Assembly: GCA_030847615.1 (NCBI GenBank)
Contig: JAUMIR010000002.1
Location: forward strand, 241,695,809-241,759,808
Length of the DNA: 64,000 nt
Source of the DNA: Gambelia wislizenii
Lineage: Eukaryota > Chordata > Lepidosauria > Squamata > Crotaphytidae
Direction of reading: 5' to 3'
Translations under genes and position numbers: made by a program
Shown here: positions 53,961-64,000 of the stretch, piece by piece
Layout of the letters: every line of letters begins with the position of its first letter
Position numbering within the stretch: position 1 is the stretch's first letter
The notes under the pieces: model-generated
What the model was told of the DNA's origin: nothing
What the model saw: the letters and a program-made list of their open reading frames with translations, nothing else
The model's database searches: none

Positions 53961-55893
53961 TAGAAATATTAAAAAGGAGAAACGAATCACACACCAAACT
54001 GTTTTACAGAGCTGAGGCCTGAGAACAATGGATATAAAATAAGATTAGCAGCAGAATTTTGATTCCAGGAGTAATGGGAGTCCATCTCACCTGAGTTTTG
54101 GCATAAGATATACAGAACATTTTCCCTTCTTCCTGCAGTATCTGGGCTTATGATTCTTTTCATGACCTTCAGGTTTTAAGAAACAAGGGCTGAAGCAGAT
54201 GGCATACGCTCCTGAGTATTGCAGAAGTCTACCTTTCATGATGTTACTACTGTCAAAATCCAAGAAGAAATGCTGAATGAGATCCAGCTGGCTGGAGAGA
54301 CACATCTGGTTATTTCCAGTGAGGGAAGAAACTTGAGACCATTTATAGGAAGCTTGGTTCCTGTCCTCCTCCCCTTCCTTGTAAAGCTCCATGCATTCAG
54401 GCTCCACCCCATTAAATGTCATTTTAATGCAGAATTCACAGTCTTGTCAGATGAAAATATCCCCCCCACCCCAAAATATATCAGCCAACTAAAATCCAGG
54501 ATGACCAGTCTCAAAGAAGTGAATGATAGTTCAGGCTTTGTGCTGAAGACAGGGCCATCCAGATGTTGGGATGTAACTCTTATCCTCCACAATTGACTGT
54601 GCTGGGTAGGGCTGGACTACACATTCCCCCACCCCTGTTCAGGATGAACCTCAGAACTAGATGTTTTGAAACCAAGGTGCAGCCATGTTCTTTGCTCTAT
54701 TAAATCAGTTTGTGTTGCCTTTGGGCCAAAGTCCTACCTCGGTCTTAGGAAAGACATAGTTTGTGAGGAGCAAATGTCTCAAGATGCTCTGGGCTACTGT
54801 TGGAAGTGAAAGCTGTTTCCAGAAGATTGGGGCTGATCAGTACATTCAAGTCTGGCCACTGCTGTTGTCCCCTGTTAGAACATTCTTAGTATTCTACCAG
54901 TTCTGCATTTGAAACCGACGTATTATGAATGGACACTTGCATTTGAGATAACAGCTATGTCATTTTTGCTGTTAAGCAGAGTTCATCCTCTCATTCCCTC
55001 CCATACTTGGAATTAACTTCTATCAGGCTTCCGGTGGGTCCTGATTCCCACTCATCTGTCAGTGCAAGCCAGGGTTTGAGACTTAGGTCAACAAAGGACT
55101 GGTTTTCCCCAGAGTGTGTTGCTGGAAGTGAGGAAGCTGCTGAAAGTTTCCATTTCCACCTGTGCTACTGAAAAGGTTTGTGAATAGAGAGGTAGGACAT
55201 TAAAGATCAAGAAGGTTTCTTCCAAAGGTACAGTCATGCAGGAGAACCAAGTGTACTAGTGATAGGTGCTATGCTCTAGGTTAAGCTGAAAACAACTCTT
55301 CTCAATTTGAGGAGAATATCCTTTTTGTTATGTTCTTGGTACTTTTCCAAATTGCTGTCTCCCCCAGCAAATTTCTTTAGTAGAATCCCTTGTCCTCATT
55401 ATAGTCAAGTTAAATTTTAGTTTAAAGAGTGCCATATGGGAGAAGTTCTTCTTTATTAAAAAAATACATATTTCTATTTATTATGCTTAATATTCTGCTG
55501 TTACATGAGGCTCCTGGTGCTCTTCCGTCCACACCTGCTTAGCTTCATCTGCTTCCTCAGGTACTCCCATACTATTTAAGTGGGCCTCAGAATTTGGGTA
55601 GTATTGGATTGCTGGTAGGTAAAATACCAGTTGGTCAAATAGAGGGAGCTATTAGGAATGTAGAGAGGGCTTCTGTCACCATTTGTGTGCCTAGAAATTA
55701 AGTCATGGGTTTATCCATCCTGCTGCAAAGTATGCTACAATGTATGCTATTTGTGTAAACCTTAATGTCTGCTTTCCCTTGTTTGTTGAAGGGATGAGAA
55801 ATTGTAATGGAAGAGCCAGTGTTTTTTCATTCTCACTCTCACACACACTTTATTAACTAAATGAAAAGCGAGAGCCTTTCAGCTGAAGTTAGT

Positions 55894-56081
55894 ACAGTGG
55901 GCCCTTGATACCCACTGGGGTTTGGTTCCAGGATCCCCATGGATTCCAAAATCTGATGCTCAAGTCCCATTATATACAACAGTGTAGTAAAATGGTGTCC
56001 CAAGGTTTGGTTTTAGGATTTTTAAAATATATGTTTTCAAGCCATGGATGGTCGAATCCATGGCTTTGGAGGGCTGACTAA
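55894..56081. mobile_element. pogo/Tigger-like MITE
   Basis: Starts cagtgggcccttgatacc then ggtttggttccaggatcc, ends atggctttggagggctga. Lies in the probable ZNF740 3' UTR. Confidence 0.7.
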
Positions 56082-56701
56082 TGCCATCTCTTACCCAGCA
56101 TTTCACTGGGATGAATGATTAGTATGTCTGATGGTTAATGATAATTTTTGAAAATTTCAGTAAGACCAAGAAAAAGTTATATCAAATGGCCACCCTTTTT
56201 TAAAAGAAAGCAAACAGACAAAAAAACGGGAGCAACTGTTTAGCTTTCTTTCAAGTTTTTGTGGACTGCTTACTCCAAAAAGGGGGGGGGGAGAGAATTA
56301 TGCAGTAGAATATGTTTGTGAAAATATAGGGAGTTAGGAAGGAAGTAGAGAGGGAATCTGTTTTGTCCCGCATTTCCAAAGGAAACATTTGTGTGCTAAA
56401 TTGGGGAAAATCTTCATGTAGGGAAAAACCTATCAATCAGACAATAAGATATCATTTTCATTCATTTCTGGCTAGTCTTCTCACCTTCATCAATAGTTCT
56501 AGAGGCATAGCAATTCAAAGCACCTTCTCTTTTGCTGGTTATTTCTCCATTTAACAGGCTGGCTGTTCAGTTCTCCCCTAAGTAAAGTGCCCCATGCCGG
56601 AACCATTTTGTGCCAATGAGAGTATTTATGCTATCGTGGCTCACATTTGGCTGAAGCATGTGTGACTTTTATAGTACAAAGTTGAGGGGGTTTGAAGTCT
56701 T

Positions 56702-56925
56702 GTTGTTGTGTGCCTTCAGGTCATTTCCAGCTTATGATGACCCTAAGGCAAATATATCACAGGGTTTTCTTGGCAAGATTTGTTCAGAGGTGGGGTTGCC
56801 ATTACCTTCCTTGGAGAGAGTGACTTGCTCAAGGTCACCCAGTGAGTTTTCATGGCTGAGTGGGGATTTGAATCCTGGTCTCCATGGACCTAGTCCAACA
56901 TCCAAATCACTAGGAAATTGCTTGT
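56702..56925 (-). mobile_element. tRNA-derived SINE with Bov-B-like tail (Sauria-type), reverse
   Basis: Reverse complement of the 23899 family: starts gttgttgtgtgccttcaggt, includes 'tcttggcaagatttgttcag' and aaggtcacccagtgag, ends near 'gacctagtccaacatcc'. Confidence 0.75.
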
Positions 56926-59224
56926 TGAAAAATGGGTTGCCAATAACACTGCAAGTGCTGTGGAATGAGGAGTCTTCAGCCTGCTGTTACCATTTGACCA
57001 ACACAACCATTAGCCTTCCAACTATAGTTTTTCACTGAACACTAGCCAAGGAAAACAGCTTTTGTTCTAGATGATATGTGTTAGAATGCTGGCATTACTT
57101 TGTAAGCAGTCTTTTCTAGGTGAGGTAGGTCTAGCCTCAATGATTTGTGCATCAACCTTGCTGTTGAGGTTTTTCTCAGAACCTGGATAGAACAGTATGT
57201 GGAAAGGAGTAGGTGGTAGAGAAAATGTGTCTGGTTGTGTGGGGAGAAGGTGGCTTCCTGTTTTTCCATTGCAGCCATCTTTGTGCTGTTGGCATGCAGC
57301 CACCTTCTGTTTCATCTGCTGCAAGTCACCTTGTCTGCCTGCTAAGCTATGATGCACCTTGGCCCTGAAGGGGCATTGTTTGCAAGGCAGGTCTGTTTCA
57401 CTCTGTAAACATATCTCACGTTCCTCAAGTAAAGATGTGCCCTGAAAAAGGACTGCAGAGTTTTCAGATGTCTAGGAACAAGATGCTTTGAGAAAGAACT
57501 TAAAAATGGATCTTCCTTGTACATATAGGGGACTTCAAGCTGTAGTGTCCAATAGTTACTCCAAAGTGGAGTAAATCAGCAGAATGACATGACATAGCTT
57601 CTTCTCCCTCACCCTTTTTTTGGACTCTACTACTGAAAGAGATTATGCTTTGCACATAGAAAACTGGCATGTCACAGAATTGTGTACAGCCTAATCTCTC
57701 CAACATGCTAGTATTCTGTGGGTAGGAAATTTTGCTTCATTCAGATGTGTGACTTCTCACTCCCTGGCTGACATGAAATAGTGAGTAAAGCCACTGAAGC
57801 CCTTCAAAAGTTATCTCTTAAACAATATGTCCTAAATCCTGCTGTGAGGTCTAACTAGAGTTGGCCTCTAGTTAATGGAATTTACCTACGGTATGTGTTG
57901 ACTCACCATTCAACAATTGATTGTATAGATTACTTTGTTTGGGGGACTAACCAACAAGATCCTCCCATACATCTTGTCAAATGACAAGACTCCATCAAGT
58001 ACATTGAAAGCAGCACCAAGGAAGGGATGGAATTTTTGAGGAATGGTCCACAGGGAAATGGGTTACTTTGTAGAAAGGTTCTTGCTCTTCTTAGCCATGG
58101 AAGTGAAATTTACAAATTTCAGTGTCTTAACTCTTGTTAAGAGTTGTTTCAACATGAATGTTGTTCATGCAAATCATATCATGAAGATGTGATGTCAAAA
58201 GGAAGTTGTAACATGATAAATGTTGAGGAAGATGAAATTAAGAAGCCCTTATAGTTTAAACCAGTGATGTGGTTACTCCGTTTTTAATTGTTCTTCCCGG
58301 TTCTGGTACAATTTGCAAGGTCACATTGGTGTGATTTTAGCAAAGAGCTAACTGATTGAGATGGCTCAGTTCTTAGTAGCAATTAGCTTGGAAACTGGGT
58401 TCCTTATAAGCTGCAGAATGTGTTCCCCTGGGTTGTACACACAAGCTCATACCCAGATATTGCCTCTGTTAATGTGGCAGTCTCCTCTCTTGGTTGTTGA
58501 GTAAAAGCCAGTGCTTTTGAAAGCATGTGCCATGTTGTGGTTGAACTGTCACTCACAGCCTTCCCCTAGCTCAAGGTGTTCTTTGCAGTGGTCTACCATT
58601 CATGTTCATTTGGGGAAAGTTTTTAGGAACAGCTGTATTTGTCCCTATCCTAGCCTTCCTTCTTAGTATTTAGGGGCCACCGACCATCTGTCAGCCAGCA
58701 TGGCTTGGAACTTGTTGAAACACCTCTTTTTGGTGACTTGTGTATAAGATTCACCTGTCAACTGTACCCTGTTAATTCTTCATGTGTGTGGCAGGCTGCC
58801 TTAAGCTACTTCCTAATGGCTGAGGATAATGCTGGCTTTGATTCAGGCATCTGGTTGAGGTGGGAGAAACTGAGGAGATCTGTTTGTTCAGTTTATACTG
58901 GCTTTCACACACTTTCCATTTATGGGGAGAGAAAGAAAAAATTTTAGCACTTCCAGCTGAACAGAGAATCTGTCAGTTCCCCATTTTGCTGTAGCCTAGT
59001 ATCAAAGTCTGATGGCTTTTTTCCCCTTAAGAAATGTTTTTCCTCCCCACCCTTCCCATTGATTCACATATTTTGTTATGGGGGGAGGGAACTGGGACGG
59101 GGCTGTGTTACCCAAGGGCAGGATCACTTTTAAACTGTAGTTTTTATAAGATGTTATAAACTTGTATCTTTTTACCATTACAGTGTGGTGCCTATTTCTT
59201 TTTGTGATCTTTTTAGGGTGTTGA

Positions 59225-59230
59225 AATAAA
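59225..59230 (+). terminator. Poly(A) signal, candidate for ZNF740
   Basis: AATAAA in ttgaaataaaatgtg, with T/C-rich sequence downstream. The converging ITGB7 coding end lies only 2.3 kb further on. Confidence 0.5.
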
Positions 59231-59245
59231 ATGTGCTTTCTCTTC

Positions 59246-60949
59246 CCCCTGCCACCTACCCCTTCACTGCTGCTCTTCCCATATCTGGCAGAGATTTGAT
59301 TATTTTACACTCAGTGCTAGTTTCCCCACATTCCACCACACTTGACTCAAAATGGAACACAGAGCTGGGCTGTACAGCTAGAAGCTGACTCAGTTGGAAC
59401 CAAATAAGATGCCTTACAAGGAGTCAGTGACAGGTCATATAGACAGTTCAGTGCTGTCTATATCAGGGGTAGAAATTGAGCAGCCTTCCAGGTATTGTTG
59501 AAATGCATCTCCCAGCAGCTCTGGCCAGCGTAGCCAATGGTGAGGAATGCTGGAAGTTGCAATTCAGTAACATGGAGGGCTGCTCAGTTTCCTCATTACT
59601 TCTTCAGGGTTCTAGATGGAAGATACATATTTTCCTAGAGGTGTAACCTGGGACATTTTGCATGCAAAACATGGTTGTACTCAGCCACTGAACTACAGCC
59701 CTTTTCTGTGGGTTTTCAGAGGGTTGGCTTCCTTTGACTGTTAAAAGACAAAGTACATGCACTCTGAGATAGAGGTTGTGGTGGTCTTGGGGAGCTGGCC
59801 TCTGCTGCTGTAGCCACTATGTCACCCCAACCCTTTCTGGATTCACACCTTTTACATTTCCCATTTTTACTTAATGGCTACACAAATCACTCCCAAGGGA
59901 AAAGGGAAAGCACCACTCCCAATAGTACAGGGAGAACCAGTCCGCTACCAAGAATAAATGTCCTTTTTGTGACGTGTGAATCAAAACAGGCCATAGTTCA
60001 TCTGGACAAACTAGTTTAATTGTATTTTTAGCAAAATTCACATTAAAAAAAAACCAACCATAATTTTAGATGATCATGTTCTCTCAAAAAATCTCAAGCA
60101 TTTAGGAGAATATCTTTCCTGGGGAGAAGATTCAATAAGATTTTTTTTTTTATGGTTTATATACAGTTGGTACCCATGATAACGGCTACGTTCTTCATTG
60201 AGAATATTTGTGAGACCTGTGTGATTCTAGGAAGGTGGTGTGGCTGGAAACAGCATTATGGGTTTGATCAATCTGGGACTGATCTGCCAAGGTGATTCTT
60301 CCAGTAAAATTGAACCTCCATTGCCTGGAGCACACAAGTGGGCCAAGACACTCCATAGAAGTGGAGTCAGCCTTCTCCTCTGAAAGATTCACTAGTCTGC
60401 CCTTCTTCCAGCCAGCATTGGCATAGGAGTGGCATTGCTGCTGTCATCCAAAGCCCCAGCAGAATCACCTACCTCAGGGGAGATATACAAAGACTTCTGC
60501 CAAAGAATATCAGAAGAGGGTGGTTTCCTTCTTAAGGTACATGGCTCTTGTTCAGATACTACTTCCATTATACTGTTTACAGAAAAATCACTAGAAACCT
60601 TGGCCAGAATCCTGTGGACTTATGTGTGCAGGAATTAGACTTGTGAAGATGTGCAATGTTCATATCCAGTAGAGGATAACTATATACAGAGTTGGCAAAG
60701 TGATCAATCTGCAATGGCACCAATCTGCATCACATTGAGCACCAATACACATTGACCACTCTTGCTGGTGTCCTGTTACATATCTTCACAGTTCACTCAT
60801 AGGGTTTCTTAGTGCCTCTGCTACATGGTTAAGTGTATGCAAATTTATGTTGAGTGAAAGGTCATAGGATTCCAGCACTCCTAATTCCTGATCTGTCCAA
60901 TGTAATCTGAGTGCTACATAGTCCCAAGAAGTACCGTTACTTGCTTGCA
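59246..60949. other. Intergenic stretch between converging genes
   Basis: A palindromic repeat at 59480-59590, otherwise no recognisable gene or element. It may include ITGB7 3' UTR if a distal poly(A) site is used. Confidence 0.4.
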
Positions 60950-61521
60950 ACTTTATTATGAGATTTCTGTTACCTATTGAAGTATGCTGGTTCAGATTTT
61001 GACACAAATGGAGGCTGTTTTATTAGGTAAGCCAAACTAAGAGATGAGGACTTGCCTAAGGCCACCCAGTGTAGCTAAACAGGGATGCACACACAGACAA
61101 CTCTGCTCCAGCAGGGTAGCCAGCAACTACCTTCCTCCTCACTTGAGGTTGTATTTTCAGTGCCTTGTTTAGCTAGCTTATATACCCCACTGTACAGCTG
61201 GAAAGACCCAGAACATCTTACATATCATCATCAACAACAAAAAAGCCTCTGCCCTCAGGTTTAACAATTAAAAAGACTTGATTCAAAAGGTGATGAGGAG
61301 GAAAGCAGGGAGGGGGGAAATCTTAAAGATAACAGGTTTTTAAATTACAAGATACCTTAGCCTGCTGGAATGACACTTGGATGACTGATTGGGCGAAGCA
61401 AAGCCTGATGGAGGTGGCTTGCTAGAAGGATTGAGCTGAAAGAAACTATTCCAGAACACTGCCTCACAGCCCAGGAAAAAACAAGGAAAATCTATGGTCC
61501 TGTTTTCCTCCTTCAACTCCT
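60950..61521 (-). other. ITGB7: ITGB7 3' UTR, end uncertain
   Basis: Possible poly(A) signals (AATAAA on the minus strand) at 61019-61024 and 60952-60957. No sequence evidence chooses between these and more distal sites. Confidence 0.4.
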
Positions 61522-61584
61522 CTATTCGCTGTACCTCGGGTTCATGACCGTGGTGATTGCACTCTGGAACAATGGGTTGTTCAC
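61522..61584 (-). CDS. ITGB7: ITGB7 last coding exon
   Basis: Acceptor ttttatag. 63 nt: VNNPLFQSAITTVMNPRYSE and TAG (complement of 61522-61524). It carries two NPxY/F sorting and talin/kindlin motifs around a TT pair. Too short to stand out as an open frame. Confidence 0.9.
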   Translation of the reverse strand: MNNPLFQSAITTVMNPRYSE

Positions 61585-63550
61585 CTATAAAAGGAAGTTG
61601 GGAAAAGTGGGTAGTGGTGGGAGATGCTTGTGCATTGGCCAAAATCCTGTTGTTAGTCCCAAATACAGTAAACCCACTGAATCAATGGGATTTCACCTGT
61701 ACCTTGACTCAAACAAACTGAATGGGCTAAATTGCAACAACATCACAACTCACTTTTTTGGTCATTGGAGAGGTAAGAATTCACTACTGACTGTGCAACA
61801 ACCAACATCTCCCCTTGCAAGCCCACCTTTTCTCAGCTGCAGCTCCCTAAACTTGGCCATGTCCTGGTTGAGAGCAGCAGACAAGCATCCAGCTATTTTC
61901 CCACAGATGGATGCAGAGCAATGACAACATCTGCAGGGACTTGCAGAGGACCCTTGGAGGTCCATGCAGGCTTCTGTTGTGCCTCTAGCCACAGGAAGAC
62001 AAATGGATGTTTCTTTGCTGCTCCCCCTGCTCTCCGTTAACCAGGAAATGGCTAGGTTTGGGAGGGGGGCTGCAGCTGAGAAAAGGTGGGGTTTTGGGGG
62101 TGTGTGTGGAGAGAGGAGACTTTTACCTACATCTCGTAGTTACTTGTCCTGATGTGGGATCATGGCCACAGTTTCATATGCCTCAAAATAACATAGCTAA
62201 GGTTGACTGTAAACCAGAAAGACTGACCTTGGGAGAACAGGAGTAAACAATATTAAAAGCACTTTTCCAGAGCTTTAACACGTTGCATAATAAGCATTCT
62301 TAATTTTGTGGTACACTTAATTCAAAGGCATTAAAATGCACTGAGGTTCACTATGTGACTGTCTATATCGGGGTGAGTGAAGTACAGCCTTTCCATTGTC
62401 AGATTGCAACTTTTCTTACCATGCACTACACTAGCTAGGGATGATGGGAGCTGCAGTCCAACAGCCCCTGGAAGGCTTCACAATATGCACCCCAGTCTGT
62501 ATCTGTGAGCAGGTATAGCTACTTGCTTTGTTGTACAGGAAGGAGAACTAGTGGATCACAATAGCAACACTACTAATTAGTACATACTAAATATTTAAAA
62601 GGGTGGGAGTTCCCCAAATGTATATTTAAACTAAAGGTGGTCTCAGGTTTGAAAAAATGTTGAAGATTACTGCTCTGAGAAGCTTTGGTTAGAACTACTG
62701 GTTTTAAAGAGTGAAATTTGGGGAAGAGGGAGGTTTACATTCAGACAAATAAGGTGTAACATGCAGAAATCTCTGCACAGTTTCTGGCATTCCAGGCATG
62801 TAGACTTCAATTTTCTGGACTTCATTGCCAGTGTAACATTCTGCTCTCAATTGTGTTCTAAAGAAAGAGCATACGTTTATAACAGGAGGCAGCAGGCCAG
62901 CTGAACACAGATGCTTCCTAGGTAGATAAGGAGCATGTAGGATCCTTCCTGTGATACACAGGAGAGAGCCTTCTCGGTGGCTACTGCCAGGCTGTGGAAT
63001 TCCCTTCTACAGAAAGCTGGGATATTCCCCTCTCTGCTCTCCTTTCAAACACATATTTAATGATTAATTAGTCGCAGGGAGTCTATTTTATGGGTGGAGG
63101 GTGTTGTATTTTTAACTTCATAGTTATGTTTTTAAATGATTTTACACTTTTTGAAAAATTAATGGTGTTTTACTATGATAACTCATTCAATTGTGTTTTA
63201 ACTTCTTTATTATCATGTTTTCAGCTTTATCTTGCTTTTAGCCTTTGCTGTAAGTTGCCTTGGGTCCTGTGCTAGGAGAAATGCATCACATAAATAAACA
63301 AATAAAATCAGAATGAGCATCTGGGCAAGCTTGCTTGGCCAAGGAAGAAGTGAACTGTGACCTTCAGCCAAGAAGCTGGGAGCACTGACCTCATTCCACC
63401 TGGCACTTTGGCACTCCTTTTCAAAGCGGTTGAACTCTCTGCGGTCATAGATCTCCACAACGATGCGGTATCCCATGATGAGGAACAGTCCCAGTAGCAC
63501 AAACCCAAGCACCAGGCCCAGCACCAGCTTGAACGTCTGCTTAGTAGTCT
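61522..63550 (-). CDS. ITGB7: ITGB7, integrin beta-7, last two coding exons
   Basis: Integrin beta subunit; beta-7 pairs with alpha-4 or alpha-E and guides lymphocytes to gut tissue. Only the transmembrane and cytoplasmic end is in the window. The exon at 63390-63550 encodes a hydrophobic helix (LVLGLVLGFVLLGLFLIMGY) then RIVVEIYDRREFNRFEKE; the exon at 61522-61584 encodes NNPLFQSAITTVMNPRYSE and stop. VEIYDRRE matches beta-7 best, and the position beside ZNF740 is that of human ITGB7. The rest of the gene lies right of base 64000. The tail motifs are NPLF and NPRY, unlike human NPLY and NPRF. Confidence 0.85.
62935..63310 (+). mobile_element. L2-like LINE 3' end
   Basis: 'gccttctcggtggctactgc', caggctgtggaattccctt, 'ctctctgctctcctttcaaa' then a tail gttgccttgggtcctgtgct and cataaataaacaaataaaa. 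It lies in the last ITGB7 intron, ending only 80 bp from the exon. Confidence 0.65.
63390..63550 (-). CDS. ITGB7: ITGB7 exon, transmembrane and membrane-proximal tail
   Basis: Acceptor ttaatcag, donor gtcagt. 161 nt: two bases of a codon then TTKQTFK, the membrane helix, RIVVEIYDRREFNRFEKECQ and SARWNE. The HDRRE-type (here YDRRE) stretch binds talin and the alpha-subunit tail. Confidence 0.9.
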
Positions 63551-64000
63551 CTGATTAAGGTAGACAGAAATGAACTGAAGGAAACCTTGGGCTAGTAACC
63601 CACTCTCCTGGCAGGCTCTTTAGAAGACATTTTCTATTCCTCACTCAGCTCTTTCTTTCATGTTTCCCACTCCCCTTATAGACGTTCACACAGTGCCTGC
63701 TACTTGTTAACATTCATGCCCGTACCACCTCCTTATGCTCAGGCTTTAGGGCTGGTCTTAAACACCAGGCACAATGATGAAGTGAAGTACTTCAAGACCG
63801 CCCCATGACCCCACCCCAATATTCATCCATTGCTGCAATCAGGCTTTAAAAAAAATCTTAATTGCAGCCTGGGTGGGCTTAACTTTTAGAAGGTGTGTAC
63901 ATATGGACATGCACCTGTGCAAGAGGACTCTGAGTTATTAGGCGGTGGAGGAGAGTATATGCCAATGATGAGCTAGCCTGGCCTGAACCAGTTCATCAGT

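Larger units (their letters stand above)
53544..59245 (+). other. ZNF740: Probable ZNF740 3' UTR
   Basis: Non-coding sequence following the stop, with an AATAAA at 59225-59230 preceded by gtgtggtgcctatttc and followed by a T-rich stretch. Insertions inside it: a palindromic repeat (54550), a pogo-like MITE (55894-56081) and a SINE in reverse (56702-56925). A shorter 3' UTR with an earlier poly(A) site is possible. Confidence 0.55.

Noticed and set aside
54219..54596. 125-codon plus-strand frame after ZNF740
   Set aside because: It lies in the probable 3' UTR and shows no domain; overlaps a dispersed palindromic repeat at its end.
60195..60392. 65-codon minus-strand frame near the ITGB7 3' end
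   Set aside because: No homology recognised and it lies downstream of the ITGB7 stop.
63213..63524. Reading the ITGB7 transmembrane frame through to 63213 as one protein end
   Set aside because: A good gtcagt donor follows SARWNE and the true tail exon with NPxF/Y motifs is at 61522-61584; the read-through is intronic.

Overview
The window is nuclear DNA of a vertebrate, almost certainly a squamate reptile (lizard or snake). Three genes are broken into short exons with GT/AG borders. Between them lie Bov-B LINE ends, tRNA-derived SINEs with a Bov-B-like tail, 5S rRNA-derived SINEs, CR1 and L2-like LINEs, a DIRS retroelement and many DNA-transposon MITEs, a mixture typical of squamates. The species cannot be named from the sequence. 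There are no operons, bacterial features or CRISPR arrays.

Layout: (1) 906-19798, minus strand: twelve coding exons of CSAD, cysteine sulfinate decarboxylase (taurine synthesis). The C-terminal roughly 95 codons lie beyond the left edge. (2) About 28050-28720: a CpG-rich island, read as a shared promoter firing CSAD leftward and ZNF740 rightward. It holds a perfect palindromic RFX X-box, a YY1-type site, an NRF1-like site and triplet repeats. (3) 33666-53543, plus strand: six coding exons of ZNF740, a 186-residue three-finger zinc finger protein, then a probable long 3' UTR to a poly(A) signal at 59225. (4) 61522-63550, minus strand: the last two coding exons of an integrin beta gene, called ITGB7 from its sequence and position. 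The rest of it lies beyond the right edge. The order CSAD(-), ZNF740(+), ITGB7(-) is the same as in human 12q13, which supports all three calls. The genes are neighbours by conserved synteny and share no known pathway.

The introns are packed with mobile DNA. The main items are a 4.2-kb DIRS-type tyrosine-recombinase retroelement (46390-50590) with inverted terminal repeats, an internal complementary region, a decayed gag and a broken recombinase but no reverse transcriptase; a 5'-truncated LINE with a C-terminal zinc finger (38870-41430); a palindrome-rich minisatellite grown inside a pogo/Tigger-like MITE (42586-43456); long foldback repeats just inside ZNF740 intron 1 (28770-29513); two hAT MITEs with perfect 8-bp target duplications; and MITEs nested in a CR1 LINE and in a 5S SINE.

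No clearly new cellular system is present. The observations most worth following are the DIRS element, the MITE-borne palindromic minisatellite, the transcribed foldbacks beside a bidirectional promoter, and a probable GC-AG intron in ZNF740.
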